This document shows positions 34,255 to 45,244 of a stretch of DNA of 64,000 nt, piece by piece. Every line of letters begins with the position of its first letter. The stretch's first letter is position 1. Position numbers and translations under genes: made by a program. Under the pieces are notes generated by a model. That model ran no database searches. It saw only the letters and a list, made by a program, of their open reading frames with translations, and was not told where the DNA came from. The stretch is from Patiria pectinifera (lineage: Eukaryota; Echinodermata; Asteroidea; Valvatida; Asterinidae): contig CM057148.1 of NCBI GenBank assembly GCA_029964075.1, positions 30,435,916-30,499,915 on the forward strand. The letters are read 5' to 3'.

Positions 34255-35268
34255 GGGTCCTGTCACACTTCTGCGTATCCTGATTCCTTATGAGTTGCGC
34301 ATTGACATTTTTTATAGGCGGTCGGACGAACAATACGCACCTCATATGCATCTCTATCGTTTTGTGTAAGTTTTATGTACGCAAGCATACGCATGGTACG
34401 GCCCAGTAGTGGGCCGTACGCTGGATAGTTTTGGGCATGCACAAAACTTGTTTTGTTCTTGTCTGCGTTTGTCTGCTTAATATGTGCGGGGTTACATACC
34501 TGTGGGTAATAGTAATTGAATTTACTTTTGTGACCCCTTACCCACATATCGTCTTTTTATATATTGTCTTCGGATGTTTTCATTTCATATTATGCGTTGT
34601 TTTTGTGGCCCCTACACTTACATTTACACTTATACAGTGTTGTCTTTTGTGTTGATTTTGTTTGATTTTGTATTTCGTAGCTTTCATACATTTGTGTTTA
34701 GTTTTTGTTTTTCGTACCGTGTTTGTTAATTGTGCATTGTTTTGGTCGAATAAATAATAATAATAATAACTACGCTGCGTACGCTGTTACGCAGGTCATA
34801 AATTATAAATACGCAGCGCATCGGTCCCGCATCGGTCGAGCGCGGTACAAGTACGCTATGTGTTAATGGGATAAGCCGTTCATACGCGGTAATACGCTGA
34901 GCTCCTATATTGGACGTATACATAGCGTACTTGCAGCGCAGATACAACGCACGCTGAACGAACTCATATCGAATGCCGACGTATTGCACGAATTAGTACC
35001 GCTCGTCCTGCGAGCGGGCAGCGCATTGTACTTATTCGTAACTCATGAGAAACGCACAGATAGCGAACTAGCGGACTGCATACGCAACTCATACGCATCT
35101 TATACGCAGTGGATGCGCTGAATTCGTTACTTGTTCGCTAGATGTGCGTCGCACCTAAGTCAAAGTAATCAAAAAAAATGTCCACGTTTTTGATCGTACG
35201 GCTGCGTATTGACAAATTTTGATAAGGAACTCATAAGGAATTGGGTTACGCAAAAGTGTGACAGGGGC
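34255..35268. mobile_element. TTAA-flanked MITE 1 (piggyBac-like), with a nested insertion
   Basis: The left end GGGTCCTGTCACACTTCTGC and the reverse-complemented right end GCCCCTGTCACACTTTTGCG match, and homology extends inward through ATTCCTTATGAGTT. The right flank is TTAA (35269-35272) and the left flank GTAA, one change from TTAA, which fits piggyBac-type insertion. The interior is full of tacgc and gcgta words. No transposase is present. Compared with MITE 2 it carries an extra ~320 bp at 34449-34767. Confidence 0.7.
34449..34767 (+). mobile_element. Nested retroposon 3' end inside MITE 1
   Basis: This segment is missing from the homologous position of MITE 2 (after the word caaaact at about 35454). 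It ends in gaataaataataataataa, a typical (AAT)n retroposon tail, and is flanked by AACT on both sides (34445-34448; 34768-34771). T- and G-rich with no ORF. Most likely a short SINE or LINE 3' UTR. Confidence 0.6.
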
Positions 35269-35272
35269 TTAA

Positions 35273-35930
35273 GGGCCCTGTCACACTTCTGAGTATCCTA
35301 ATTCCTTATGAGTTGCGCATTGATATTTGTTCATACGCAGTCGTACGCACAATACGCACCTCATATGCATCTTTATCGTTTTCTGTAAGTTTTATGTACG
35401 CAGATATACGCATGGTACGGCCCAGTACGAAAGATAGTTTTGGGCATGCACAAAACTACGCTGCGTACACTGTTACGCAAATCATAAGTTATAAATACGC
35501 AGTGCATCGGTCACGCTTCGGTCGAGTGCGTTACGAGTAGGCTAGTGTTCGTGACGCATCCCGTCAGCATATGAGCCGCCTGTATTGGACGTATACATAG
35601 CGTACTTGCAGCGCAGATGCAACGCACGCTGGACGGAAATGCGGCGGGAATACGCTCAAAAGTGCGTCAAGCATGCGGTCGGCATAAGTCGGGTGCGTCC
35701 GGAATACGCTAGGCATGCGCCCTGCATACTGACCTATTCGCAGCCCGAAAAAAATAATGTTGTGCACTGCATACGCAACTCATACGTATCTCATACGCAA
35801 TGGATGCGCTGAATGCGTTACTTGTCCGCTAGAATTTGCGTCGCACATAAGTGAAAGTATTTTTTAAAAATCGACGTTTTGACCGTACGGCTGCGTATTG
35901 AAAATTTGAGAACTCATAAGACTTATTGCA
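35273..35930. mobile_element. TTAA-flanked MITE 2 (piggyBac-like), right end missing
   Basis: It begins GGGCCCTGTCACACTTCTGA immediately after the TTAA that closes MITE 1, and parallels MITE 1 block by block. Near the right end it still has gtacggctgcgtattga (35885) and gaactcataag, but the terminal GTGTGACAGGGG is gone. The break lies about 90 bp before the first recognisable base of foldback element 2. Confidence 0.7.
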
Positions 35931-36150
35931 CTCCAATATGGCGCACGATATGCGTGAAGTTGCAAAATGAATTTTGTTCTACTCACAAGCATGAAGGAGC
36001 TAAAAAGTAGGAATGATAATATCTTCAATTTTCATCGTATATATGCGAATTTGGTATCAAAATAATAAGAATTGCATGCTCAAATCAACTCTTTTGTCAA
36101 AATTAAAATGTGTGAAAAGTAGGTCACGTGACCTTTAATATGTTATCGTG

Positions 36151-36163
36151 ACCTTTGACCCAA
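36151..36163 (-). promoter_or_regulatory. DR1-type nuclear receptor motif in foldback arm
   Basis: The minus strand is GGGTCAAAGGTCA, a perfect direct repeat spaced by one (DR1), the type bound by HNF4 and RXR heterodimers. The palindrome AGGTCACGTGACCT, with a central CACGTG E-box, lies at 36122-36135. Both are conserved in the right arm (about 40721-40762). Function is inference. Confidence 0.35.
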
Positions 36164-36459
36164 TTTATGTACTAATGTATCATTCCAAAAATCAACGAAA
36201 TGAAAATGACTTGATAGAGCATGGCTACCTCTGTCAGAATCCACTAAATATCAATTGGGGTCTTTACAATTTACAACTTTATGACTATTTTTGTACAGTT
36301 TGTAGGTTACAAATTAGTCAATTTATAGACTTTACATCAGAATTTCACCCACACAACTTACTATTCTGTTTCTAAAGGTACTTAAATTAATCTTGGTTTG
36401 GGCATTTCTCATGTTTAGGGCTGATGAGGTATAGCCAGACTCATAATATAAATTATCAG

Positions 36460-36645
36460 CAGTGGCGCACCCAGGATTTGGCTTTTTTGTGTGGGGGAGG
36501 GGGGGGGCCTCATAATTTGTTTGCTTTCAAATTTCTGTAGAAGATTGAAAAACAACAAAAAATACCCCAGAATCAAACAAACAAATTGACAACCTTGGAA
36601 GGGGGTGGGGGGGGGTGGGTTCCAACCCCTCGAGCCTCCCAGTTA
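36460..36645 (+). mobile_element. hAT-like MITE inside the left arm
   Basis: It begins CAGTGGCGCACCCAGGATTT followed by a G-run. The CAGTGGCG start is typical of hAT-type termini. The right arm carries the same element (40247-40405) in inverse orientation, so it was there before the palindrome formed or was copied with it. The right-hand end is degraded here. Confidence 0.6.
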
Positions 36646-37099
36646 CTTTTTAGGGTACGCAACAGCTCTATGCTTTCTATCCGGACTCAGTACAGTGGAC
36701 CCACATCCAGGTGAAATTTATCTCTTAGGAAAAAAATGCCAAGTCTGTGAGACTCATTAAATTTCAAGAAGCGTAGTGATGAATGAGTTAGGTAACTTTG
36801 ATTGCGATATTGATTATTATCTTCAAGCAACCTTAAATCATAGGCCCTGATTAGTCCATCTATAGCAACAATAGTGTGATTTGATATACTGCACAGCTAT
36901 ATTGCACCCCAGATATCGAATGTACATGTACATGTATGTATTGTGTTCTTTTTATTTGCTGGTCGATACACTATGCACCTATATCCCTCGCCACGTGCAA
37001 GGTACGCATTCGACGTCAAGTTTGCTTGAAGATAAATTCGTTATGGCTCGTAGTCAGGGATGTTAGGGCGTTATAGGGGCTGTTTGGTTCAGATTTTCG

Positions 37100-37600
37100 G
37101 GCGCCAAAACAGGCGCCCCACGGGGCCACCATATTGGCAAAATCCGATATGGCTGCCAACCGGGTCAGAGGTCAATCAAACTAAACAAGCTAGAATCATA
37201 AATAATACCATTTTTCAGTTATTTTCGGGGTCGAGCAAACTGAATCTGATGTTATTTTAACGATTTGAGGCAAGACAGATTCCCAGAGGGGCCGCCATAT
37301 TGGCAAAATCCAAAATGGCCGCCACACACCGCAGTTAAAAAACTAAGCTAGCTAGAATCATGAGTTATACAACTTTGGAGGGGTTTTTGGTGTCAAAGAA
37401 TCTGAATCTGAGGTTATTTTAATGATTTGATGCAAGACCGATGCCACAAGGGGCCGCCATATTGGAAAAATCCAATATGGCCGCCAGCCAAGTTTATAGA
37501 GGTCAGTCAAAGTTAAAAACAAAACGAGCTAGAAGCATTAATAATACCATTTTACAGGGATTTTCAGGGTTGGGGAATCTGAATCTATTGCTTTAATAAA
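37100..37600. repeat. Three ~165-bp tandem units with inverted GCCGCCATATTGG motifs, left arm
   Basis: Each unit reads ggggccgccatattgg, aaaatcc, then aatatggccgcc, followed by agctagaatcat, aataccattttacag and tctgaatctgatgttatttt with aagacagat. The pair GCCGCCATATTGG and its inverse contains the CCAT core bound by YY1. Units begin at about 37118, 37285 and 37448. Confidence 0.75.
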
Positions 37601-37816
37601 GATTGTAGGTCACATTTTGCCCTAAAAGTCATTCGGGATTAGACTTTTCAATAAAGATTACTGTTTGACCTATTTTTATTAAAATATTTGGAGATGATAT
37701 CTGCAGTGACAAAATGCTATATGCCGCTGTGTGCATTTGAATGGAGCTGTTTATTTACAATATGCACATGAACCAATGATTGATGATATTACCACCTATA
37801 CGTTCTGGCCCGCCCT

Positions 37817-39014
37817 CTATGGTGCCAGGCCAGAAATGAATACTGTACTGGTCATCACCATCGTCCCATTATGCACATTTCTCCATAATTTGTAGAGGAC
37901 CTTGCATATAGAAACCCAGTGTGGTTGCATTTCTTCCTTCCCTTGCATAACGCAGCCGCAGTGCAAGAGAATGGTCCATAGTGATTGCCATGTACTGTAC
38001 TCCATGAAGTCAGGAATTTCCTGCTGAACCGAGGTGGCCTGCAGTAGCCTGATCGCGGGTTGCTTTATATGTTCAAACAGCACGGCAGGAAGCTGGGATG
38101 CTTCCGACAAGCTGCTTCCAGTAGTGATGTCTGGCCCATTTGACACCTGCAGCTGCACCACACCCCTTGCTCTGCATGACAAGGCGAAGCAAGTCGTGTG
38201 GCACCCATGTTAGGCTTTGGAAGAGGGGTGGTTCCAAGGACTTTTTCGGACCAAGATCGGAGTAGATGCTATTGACTAGTGCCACTGTACTTTTCACCAT
38301 TTCTGAAGCCCACCCAGAGCTCTAATATGCCGAGGATCTCCCAAACAAGTTTGAAATGATCTCGGAAGCGATCGCAGTGACTCTCAATCCTTCATGCTCA
38401 GTGGGTCGCATATCAAATTACTCCGGTGTGCCCATTACATTCTTACAATGCTCTGAGTAGGCGGTCTGCTTGACCAGGTAAAGTGACGTGAGAGAGACTT
38501 AATGGGCGTACCTCGTGCGGCTGATGTGATGCTTAATGAGTTTAGACTGTGAGCGAATGTCAGGACCTCAGCCTTAGAAGGGACAGTGGCCCTCCCATCC
38601 TCCATGCCCAGAGTGAGGCAGGTGCTCCCCTATCACATTGATGAATGTATTCAATGTGCAGTACGCTGCACGCCCATCATAGGTACAAACTTGTCTTCTC
38701 CTAACAAACAATCGGTGGTATTGACTTTTGAGAGCAGCTTGATGATATCATACAGTGACTGATCCAAACACGCCGGTCTGGCCTGGATTGAGGAATTCAG
38801 TGCCCTGCATCGTCAGTTCCATTACGTGCTTGAACATTGACGTTGTGGATATGGTCTTGTGTAGGAATAGGGCGTAGATCCCGATTTCGGCGAGGGGCTT
38901 CGCTGACTCGTTTGCTAGCACTGAGTTAATTGTATCCCAATCAGGTGATGATATGTCACCATCTGCAGGCCTGAGTTGCTTCAGTAAGCTTGTACCGGTA
39001 CATGTGCTATTCAA
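37817..39014 (-). pseudogene. Uncharacterised protein-family remnant in the foldback spacer
   Basis: Minus-strand readings, in several frames, run MNSTCTGTSLLKQL, WDTINSVLANESAKPLAEIG, MQGTEFLNPGQTGVF, CLLGEDKFVPMMG (about 38690), and, after shifts, HHISRTRYAHQVSLTSLYLV (about 38515) and LEPPLFQSLTWVPHDLL (about 38230). The blocks LNPGQ, GEDKF.VM.GG, RTR.AHQVT..ALY match, from memory, an uncharacterised multi-copy family of marine invertebrates, the same one whose C-terminal blocks occur in foldback element 1. Stops and frame changes show it is dead. The function is unknown; a transposition role is only a hypothesis. Confidence 0.5.
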
Positions 39015-39539
39015 GCCTCATCCTTTCTTGACCTTGTCAACTTGCACATCAAGGGATGGCCTAACTTCGCTTGTCAAGTCTGGTCAAAGACGTGAGTTCA
39101 ATTTAGGGGAGGCTGGATCATGTAAGAGTCAGGTAGCTTTGGAGTTGATGTGTCGGAGAGGTCAAGCTTGATGAGCCTGCTTCACTGCAGGGTTTCATGT
39201 GAGAAATGGATACTTACGGTTTGGGCATATCACTGGAACTCACCAAGTGAGAGGTTGCCCTGAGCCTCGGTTATCTGTGATCAACATATTAGGTGGTGAA
39301 GACTATGAAACGACCGTTGGTTGATAGCACCACCCATCCTTAGCATGGCGGGCACACACCACATGCACCTGTACATCCTTACAATAACTTAGGACAATTT
39401 TCTCGCTCCAAGTTAAGATTGTTTCTGGGGTATGTGTAGATATGTCAAACTTTCCGACATGTACAGCAAAAGAAAGGGTTTTTCATATGGAATGACGCAC
39501 CAGAAACACCAGGTTTAACCCAAATGATTTTGAGTGGTA

Positions 39540-40070
39540 AACTGGACCTCAAATCATTAAAATCACATCAGAATCAGATATTTCGAACCCCCTAAAACCC
39601 CTGTAGTTGTATTGTTTTAACTGCGAGTACCTCCAACCTGGGTGGCGGCCATATTGGTGTTTTTTTTCTCCAAAATATGGCGGCCCCTTGGGCATCTGTC
39701 TTGCCTCGAATCATTAACATGACATCAGATTCAGATTCTGTGACCCCGAAAACCTATTATAGGTGGTATTATTGAAGATTTTAGCTCGTTATTTGTTTAA
39801 CTGTGATATATGTGGCGGCCATTTTGGATTTTGACAATATGGCGGTCCATTGGACATCTGTCTTGCCTTAAGTCGTTAAAATAACATCAGATTCCGAATG
39901 CGAAAATACGACCCCGAAAATACCTGAAAAGTGGTATTATTTATGATTTTAGTTTATTTAGTTTAATTGACCTCTGACCCGGTTGGCGGCCATATTGAAT
40001 TTTGCCAATATGGCGGCCCCGTGTGGCGCCTGTCTTGGCGCCTGTCAAAAATCGAAATAGTATGGTTTGG
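39540..40070. repeat. Tandem ~165-bp units, right arm (inverted copies)
   Basis: Three or four units in inverse orientation to 37100-37600, each with ggcggccatattgg or aatatggcggcccc together with ctgtcttgcctcgaatc-like and acatcagattcagat words. The spacing between units is about 160-170 bp. Confidence 0.75.
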
Positions 40071-40246
40071 TCGACATCTGTGCCGAATTTGGTGCTTTTG
40101 GAAGAATCTGAACCAAAATAACCCAAAGACCCCGACTATCGTGGAACACGGAATATTGTAGTGCGTCGGGTGGCATATGGGTCACAGCAGCATTGCATTG
40201 TTTCATATTCCAATATTCCAAGCGCGCTCGTAGGATAACTAATTAT

Positions 40247-40405
40247 CAGTGGCACCGGGGGGGGGGACCTCGAGGGGCTTGAACCCACCCGTCTCCAAGG
40301 TTGTCAATTTGTTTGATTTTTGTTTCAATCTTCTACAGAAATTTTACAACAAAAAGCTATGAGCCCCCCCCCCCCCTCCCAAGCCAAATCCTGGGTGCGC
40401 CACTG
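40247..40405 (-). mobile_element. hAT-like MITE inside the right arm
   Basis: It starts CAGTGGCACCGGGGG and ends CTGGGTGCGCCACTG, so the ends are inverted repeats (CAGTGGC(G)CACC) about 160 bp apart. It contains the ttgtcaatttgtttgattt and ttctacagaaattttacaa words shared with 36460-36645. Confidence 0.65.
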
Positions 40406-41721
40406 CTGATAATTTATATTATGAGTCTGATTATACCTCATCAGCCCTAGACATGAGAAATGCCCAAACCAAGATTACTTTAAGTACCTTTAGAAACAGA
40501 ATGGTAAGTTGTGTGGGTGGATTTCTAATGTAAAGTCTATAAATTGACTCATTTGCAACCCACCAACTGTACAAAAATAGTCATAAAGTTGTAAATTTTG
40601 AAGACCCCAATTGATTTTTAGTAGATTCTGATGGAGGAAGACATGTTCTATCAAGTCATTTTCATCAAAGTTTTACAGTTTTATTTTCATTTTTCGGAAT
40701 GATACATTATTACATAAATTGGGTCAAAGGTCACGATAACATATTAAAGGTCACGTGACCTCCTTTTCACAAAATTTTATTTTGACAAAAGAGTTGATTT
40801 GAGCATGCAATTCTTATTATTTGAATACCAAATTCGCATATATTCGATGAAAATTGACATGGTTTTTACATATTTCTACCAAAAGGGTGGTATTTTATTT
40901 TTTTTCTATTTTTTTGTGGTTTCTGCCCTGACCACATGGTAGGTCGGATCGGGCTAAAAATTGGTGCGCATTCATTGCTCATCAGGACCTACAAGCAAAG
41001 CAATTTTTATCAAAATTGGAAAACATGAGGTAAAAAAAGTGCGTTGGTCTGACATAGAATGACCCTCACTTGTTCATCATACACTCTAAAGACATAGAAC
41101 ATGTTGTTTTTGTTCGATTTAGTATGCTTCAGCTCAAGAAGATAACTGATGGTCATGGGTTCCCGGCCCTCCGAGTTTAACCCGTCCATGTATGTACTAT
41201 GGTCCTTTTTTCCCCTTTCTCTTAACAAACAACATCAAACACTACAGAAAGCACCAAAGCGAACTCAACAACAAACCCTGTTTTTCTTTGGTTTACATGT
41301 TGTATGTGGTGTCTGTGGTAAACGAGCGACAGCATGTTCAGAAGCTATAGGTGCATGCGTTTTTAAGCTATCACTTTTCTGATCCCACGAGTAAAAATGG
41401 ACATTAAATACTGTAAATCTGTGATGTAATACAAGATGGATGATTATATGTATGTTTGAGTACAGGTGGGTCATAGCATCTTAAATATACCTAGAATTTT
41501 GGGTTTTAGCATTAGTTTCAGAAAATTGTGTTTTTATCGCTTTTATGTCCTACGCATAACGACTTGCCCCATTTACATAAAATATATATTTCAATAACCA
41601 TCAGAATCACGCCTACAATTAAATACAAAGTTACTTTAACAATGTGAGCTCGCTGAATATTATAACTTATAAACATTGCCAAAAATTGATTCTGTTCATC
41701 CGTTCATCTGTTCATCCGTGT

Positions 41722-41858
41722 ATGAACCGGAAAAATTCAGAATGCGAAACTTATAAAGAGCGCTTGCTACAAAACATAGGTGCCGTCAATATGGTCCTCC
41801 GACGAGATGTGCCTGGTGATGGAAACTGTTTTTACATACTGCCGACTGTTCCGTTTTA
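41722..41858 (+). pseudogene. OTU-protease-like N-terminal fragment
   Basis: The reading NRKNSECETYKERLLQ, NIGAVNMVLRRDVPGDGNCF contains DGNC followed by an aromatic residue, the catalytic Asp and Cys signature of OTU deubiquitinases. The frame ends 9 residues later with no downstream His block, so this is at most a fragment of an OTU domain, a domain found both in host genes and in invertebrate transposons. Confidence 0.35.
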
Positions 41859-42645
41859 ATCTGATCCTTTTTTTCCCTTTTATTTTAGGACCTCAAAATG
41901 GGAACCTTTCTATTTTCGTGTAAAAAAACAAACATGGATTCTACCATGATCTCCTGATTTTTATGTATAGTGTCAAACGGAGTCGAAATATACCCTGTTT
42001 TATTTCTGGCGCCAACACAAACTCCCGACTTTTTTTTAGCGTTAAGTTTAGCCCACTGATACCATATCTTTTATTTCTGGCGTCATAAATGACGACATCC
42101 AATTTTGAACCCCCCCCCTTGAAAAATGCCTGCGTACGCCACTGCTTGCATGTTAGATCATAACTTGTGTTTTCTTAATTAAGGAATATTAATGTTTATC
42201 TATTACATACATGTTGTTTGTCGTCAGCTGCTGCGGAGGTATGTCTATCCCTTTTCATGTCTCTGAAGAGTTTTTCCAAATCGCTTAATCCCGTGTCTGC
42301 GCAACAAGGTTGAAATCAGTGTTGGAGGCATTTTACTAGTTATTTGAAGACCTATAACTATTAAAAGAAGATCAAAACTTGTTCATGCCAGACCAAGCAT
42401 TTCATGTAAGACCAACATTGTTTTATGCTAGACCAAAGTTGTTCTAAAAAGAACAAACTGTCGTTCAAGACCCATTTTTTCGTGCATGATGCATGTGAAC
42501 ATTCGAGATACACGTGTTCATTCAAGTCACATGTGATTTATCACGTGACAGTTAGACTAGTTTTCATCTCCAGTCTGTGCAAATTATTCTTTGCAAAATC
42601 AACATGTCCATATACATGTAAATCGTAGAAAAAGAGACAGGGAAA

Positions 42646-42699
42646 GAGGAGGAGGAGGAGGAGGAGGTCGTCGTCGACGTCGCCGTCGCCGTCGCAGCG
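42646..42699 (+). repeat. GAG/GTC microsatellite
   Basis: A run of gag triplets passes into gtc and then gtcgcc triplets. Simple sequence with no coding meaning. Confidence 0.9.
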
Positions 42700-42896
42700 T
42701 CTGTCCTAAAATGGGCCGTGCGTAAAACGCAAGTTTCAGAATGTTCAAGGTCGTATTTCACTTCAAACAAAAGTCCAAGCAGAGTCAATAGACGTCGACA
42801 TACGACCTTGTTGCAAGGAGCATATTTGGGCAAGATACGTCTTGTTGCAGGAAGGAGTTACGACCTTGTACTGACACGACGCCTTCTTCTTTTTGT

Positions 42897-43040
42897 TCAG
42901 CATGACTTTTTTAACATCCACTGTGGGCATTAATTTGTGTCATACATCATTTAAAGTCAGCATAGGCATAGTCCCTATAAGAAAGTTGTGTCCCGAACAG
43001 TGATGTTATAATGACGTCACCGTGGGCCACGTGACGTCAT
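42897..43040 (+). repeat. Dispersed repeat with CRE-like palindromes, copy 1
   Basis: It matches 49740-49890: ggcattaat..gtcatacatcatt, gcataggcatagtcccta, tgtgtcccgaa, then two TGACGTCA-type sites (43012-43040, with ccacgtgacgtcat). The family is unknown. Confidence 0.65.
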
Positions 43041-44008
43041 CTTAAAAGTGCATATTTAAAAATCTTGAAAGGGATGAATCTGCGGTACTTGATTAACAAA
43101 ATTTAGGGTAGAAAATTCACATTTAAAAACAAATATATATTTATAAAATTTATCCAGGAATCGTACCCGGAACTTGCAGCTTTCAAAACTACTAATATGC
43201 AAATGAGACTTCTCCGAAATCTGGACGCATTTACCACAAAATTGGTTTAATCATCTCAGTGACATTTCCAATCTTTTTTGTCACAAGATATGTCAAAATA
43301 CTTTGTGTTCTCGGATTTCAATCTATAGCAATGTTGCTACACACTGACTGTACATGTACTTGCAACACTGTACGTGTTCTTGCAACATTTTGTTTTTTAA
43401 ATAGCATTCATCATTTTGTTTTTTAAATAGCAATTCATCTAGACGGTGTCCGATTTGAAGCAAATTAGCTCTCTGCTGTCATTCCCTAGGTTAGCTTTCA
43501 GACGATCATATTTGTTGTCAGACCTAACAATTTCGTGTTAAACACATCCTAGGTTGAAGTTATGTCATTTGTTTTAACAGATTATTCAATGTAGCAGTCT
43601 GTTTGGTTTAGGATTATTTTATGTAGGAATGTGTTCACTCTCAACTATTTTCTACTGCGCCTTGTTGCACAGCAACGGGAGTTGTCACTCTATAATTTAA
43701 TTTATTGTTCCCGCGCCTGTATAGGAAGTTAGGAATATTATCCTGCAAATTTGAGTGGGGGTAATTATAACGCATTATTTTGTAAATTGTTTTGAATCTT
43801 TTTAAATATCGATTCGATGACAAACTCACCTTAGTTAAGTAATGACTTTTTGTACATTTTAACGAGCATTGATTTGAAATGTAGCCTACCGTGCTGTTTG
43901 GTTCCACGGACTCTTGTCCTTTTCTCTGTTTGGGACGGCTGAAGCTGCATGACACACATTGTATTTTGTCAGCAAATCACACGATTTGCATAATACCTAG
44001 GATCCATC

Positions 44009-44162
44009 TGTTGTATTCATTAATCTAAATTTGTCACCTAAGGCGCCCGATACTGATCTAGAATAAAGGCCAAATGTCACCTTAGTCAGAAGTCACGACA
44101 GCCACAAAATCAGTATGTGATTCTCTCTCTCAATATCTAAGTTTAGGCTCTCGGATCTTACA
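44009..44162 (+). repeat. 5' LTR of the mag-like element
   Basis: It starts TGTTGTATTCATTAATC and ends ATCTTACA. It shares attaatctaaatttgtcac, gatctagaataaaggccaaa and ctctctcaatatctaagttt with 47391-47534. Contains AATAAA (44063). A PBS-like TTGGCGACGACTACGGGAT follows at 44164. Confidence 0.75.
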
Positions 44163-44419
44163 ATTGGCGACGACTACGGGATCCTTCGCAACGCCAAGAC
44201 CCAGCAACACCATCAAGTTGGTTTTGACCGCCGATTTCGAAAATAAAACAGTGCATTTCCGCGTGGGAAAATCAGAGTGAGTGAAACGTTTTCGTAGCAA
44301 CGTACCGCACATGTACTGTGGCATGAACTGTATACACACAACGCATTGTGTACGCGTAGTACTCGCTACCGGACATTGTTAATCGTAGGCACCTTTGTAA
44401 TCAAAATGCCGCTACAAAC

Positions 44420-44920
44420 CTGCCGTCCTTTCCAGCCTTCCAACCTCATGTAGAGCCTTCCACTGCCGGCGTACGGTGGCGGAAACATGTCAACAGGTTT
44501 GAGAATCTGTTTGTTGCATTCAAAGTAACTGATGACAAACAACAGCGGGCACTACTCATGCACTACGCAAGCCCTGAAGTAATGGACATCTTTGAGACAT
44601 TGTCTGAAACCGGATCAACCTATGAATCCGGCAAAGATGCTCTCACCAAGTACTTCGAACCCCTTAAGAAAATCGAATATGAGCGATTTGTCTTTCATGA
44701 GGCCAAACAATCGCACAATGAAACTGTCGCAGACTATGCAACCCGTATCCAACAGTTAGCCAAAACTTGTGAGTTCCATGACAAGGACACTGAAGTGAAA
44801 TCCCAGATTATCCACGGCTGTAAATCGACAAAGTTGAGACGCTATGCCATCCGTGAATCTGAGCTAACCCTCATAAAGCTAGAACTTACGAACTGTCTGA
44901 GGTGCAAGCCAAGGGCATAG
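44420..44920 (+). pseudogene. Gag of the mag-like element
   Basis: In-frame from about 44420: RWRKHVNRFENLFVAFKVTD, ALLMHYASPEVMDIFETL, DALTKYFEPLKKIEYERFVF, TVADYATRIQQLAKTCEF and SQIIHGCKSTKLRRYAIRE. This matches the capsid of K02A2.6-like gag (the KYF.P..N..YERF.F and ADY..RL..LA..CEF blocks). The upstream ATG (44406) leads into another frame, and the frame is lost again after 44880, so there is no intact protein. Confidence 0.7.
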
Positions 44921-45010
44921 GACAACACACACAACGAAGCCGCGACACGACCAACCGTGTGACTACCACAAAGTCCCAAACGCCAAATCGCGAGACTAGC
45001 AAGGCTCCAC

Positions 45011-45199
45011 ATGCCCCTTAACCCAGACGCTCTGTACCCTGTCGGAACTGTTGCAGGTACATTTTCTCACAAGCTACAATGCCCAGCCAAAGGTGTGACA
45101 TGCCACTCGTGTGGTAAACTCAATCACTTTGCCAAACACTCTCAGTCGCGTTATTTCACACAAGCCACAGCACAACAAAGCAAAAGTCCACACCGTTGA
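45011..45199 (+). pseudogene. Gag zinc-knuckle region of the mag-like element
   Basis: It reads HKLQCPAKGVTCHSCGKLNH and FAKHSQSR: CPAKG.TC..CGKLNHFAK is the second half of the paired knuckles in this gag type. The final Cys is replaced by His, so the knuckle is incomplete. Confidence 0.6.
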
Positions 45200-45244
45200 C
45201 CACACTGTCAGCCTAAGCAGCTCTGCTGATGACTTTGTGTTCAG

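Larger units (their letters stand above)
36020..40862. mobile_element. Foldback element 2: ~4.8 kb palindrome with long inverted arms
   Basis: The left arm (36020-about 37600) pairs with the right arm (about 39540-40862). Matching inverted blocks include aaggtcacgtgacct (right) and aggtcacgtgaccttt (left), gcatgctcaaatcaactc/gagttgatttgagcatgc, and the stretch around tctaatgtaaagtctataaa. Each arm is built as outer single-copy DNA, a hAT-like MITE, then about three tandem ~165-bp units. The spacer (about 37600-39540) holds a decayed minus-strand coding sequence. The arms differ by many substitutions and small indels, so the palindrome is old and not an assembly fold-back. Confidence 0.8.
40863..44008. 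other. Mostly non-coding stretch
   Basis: No gene structure found. It holds an OTU-like fragment, a GAG/GTC microsatellite, a dispersed CRE-containing repeat (listed separately) and the phrase ctgcgtacgccactg (42131-42145), which resembles a hAT-type MITE end. Open frames seen here are short and without recognisable domains. Confidence 0.45.

Noticed and set aside
34431-35812. Open frames inside the TTAA-flanked MITEs
   Set aside because: The MITEs are built of tacgc/gcgta words and are equally open on both strands; no transposase motif.
36020-40862. Possibility that foldback element 2 is an assembly artefact (folded chimeric read)
   Set aside because: The arms differ by many substitutions and indels and have a unique spacer, which a read-level artefact would not produce.
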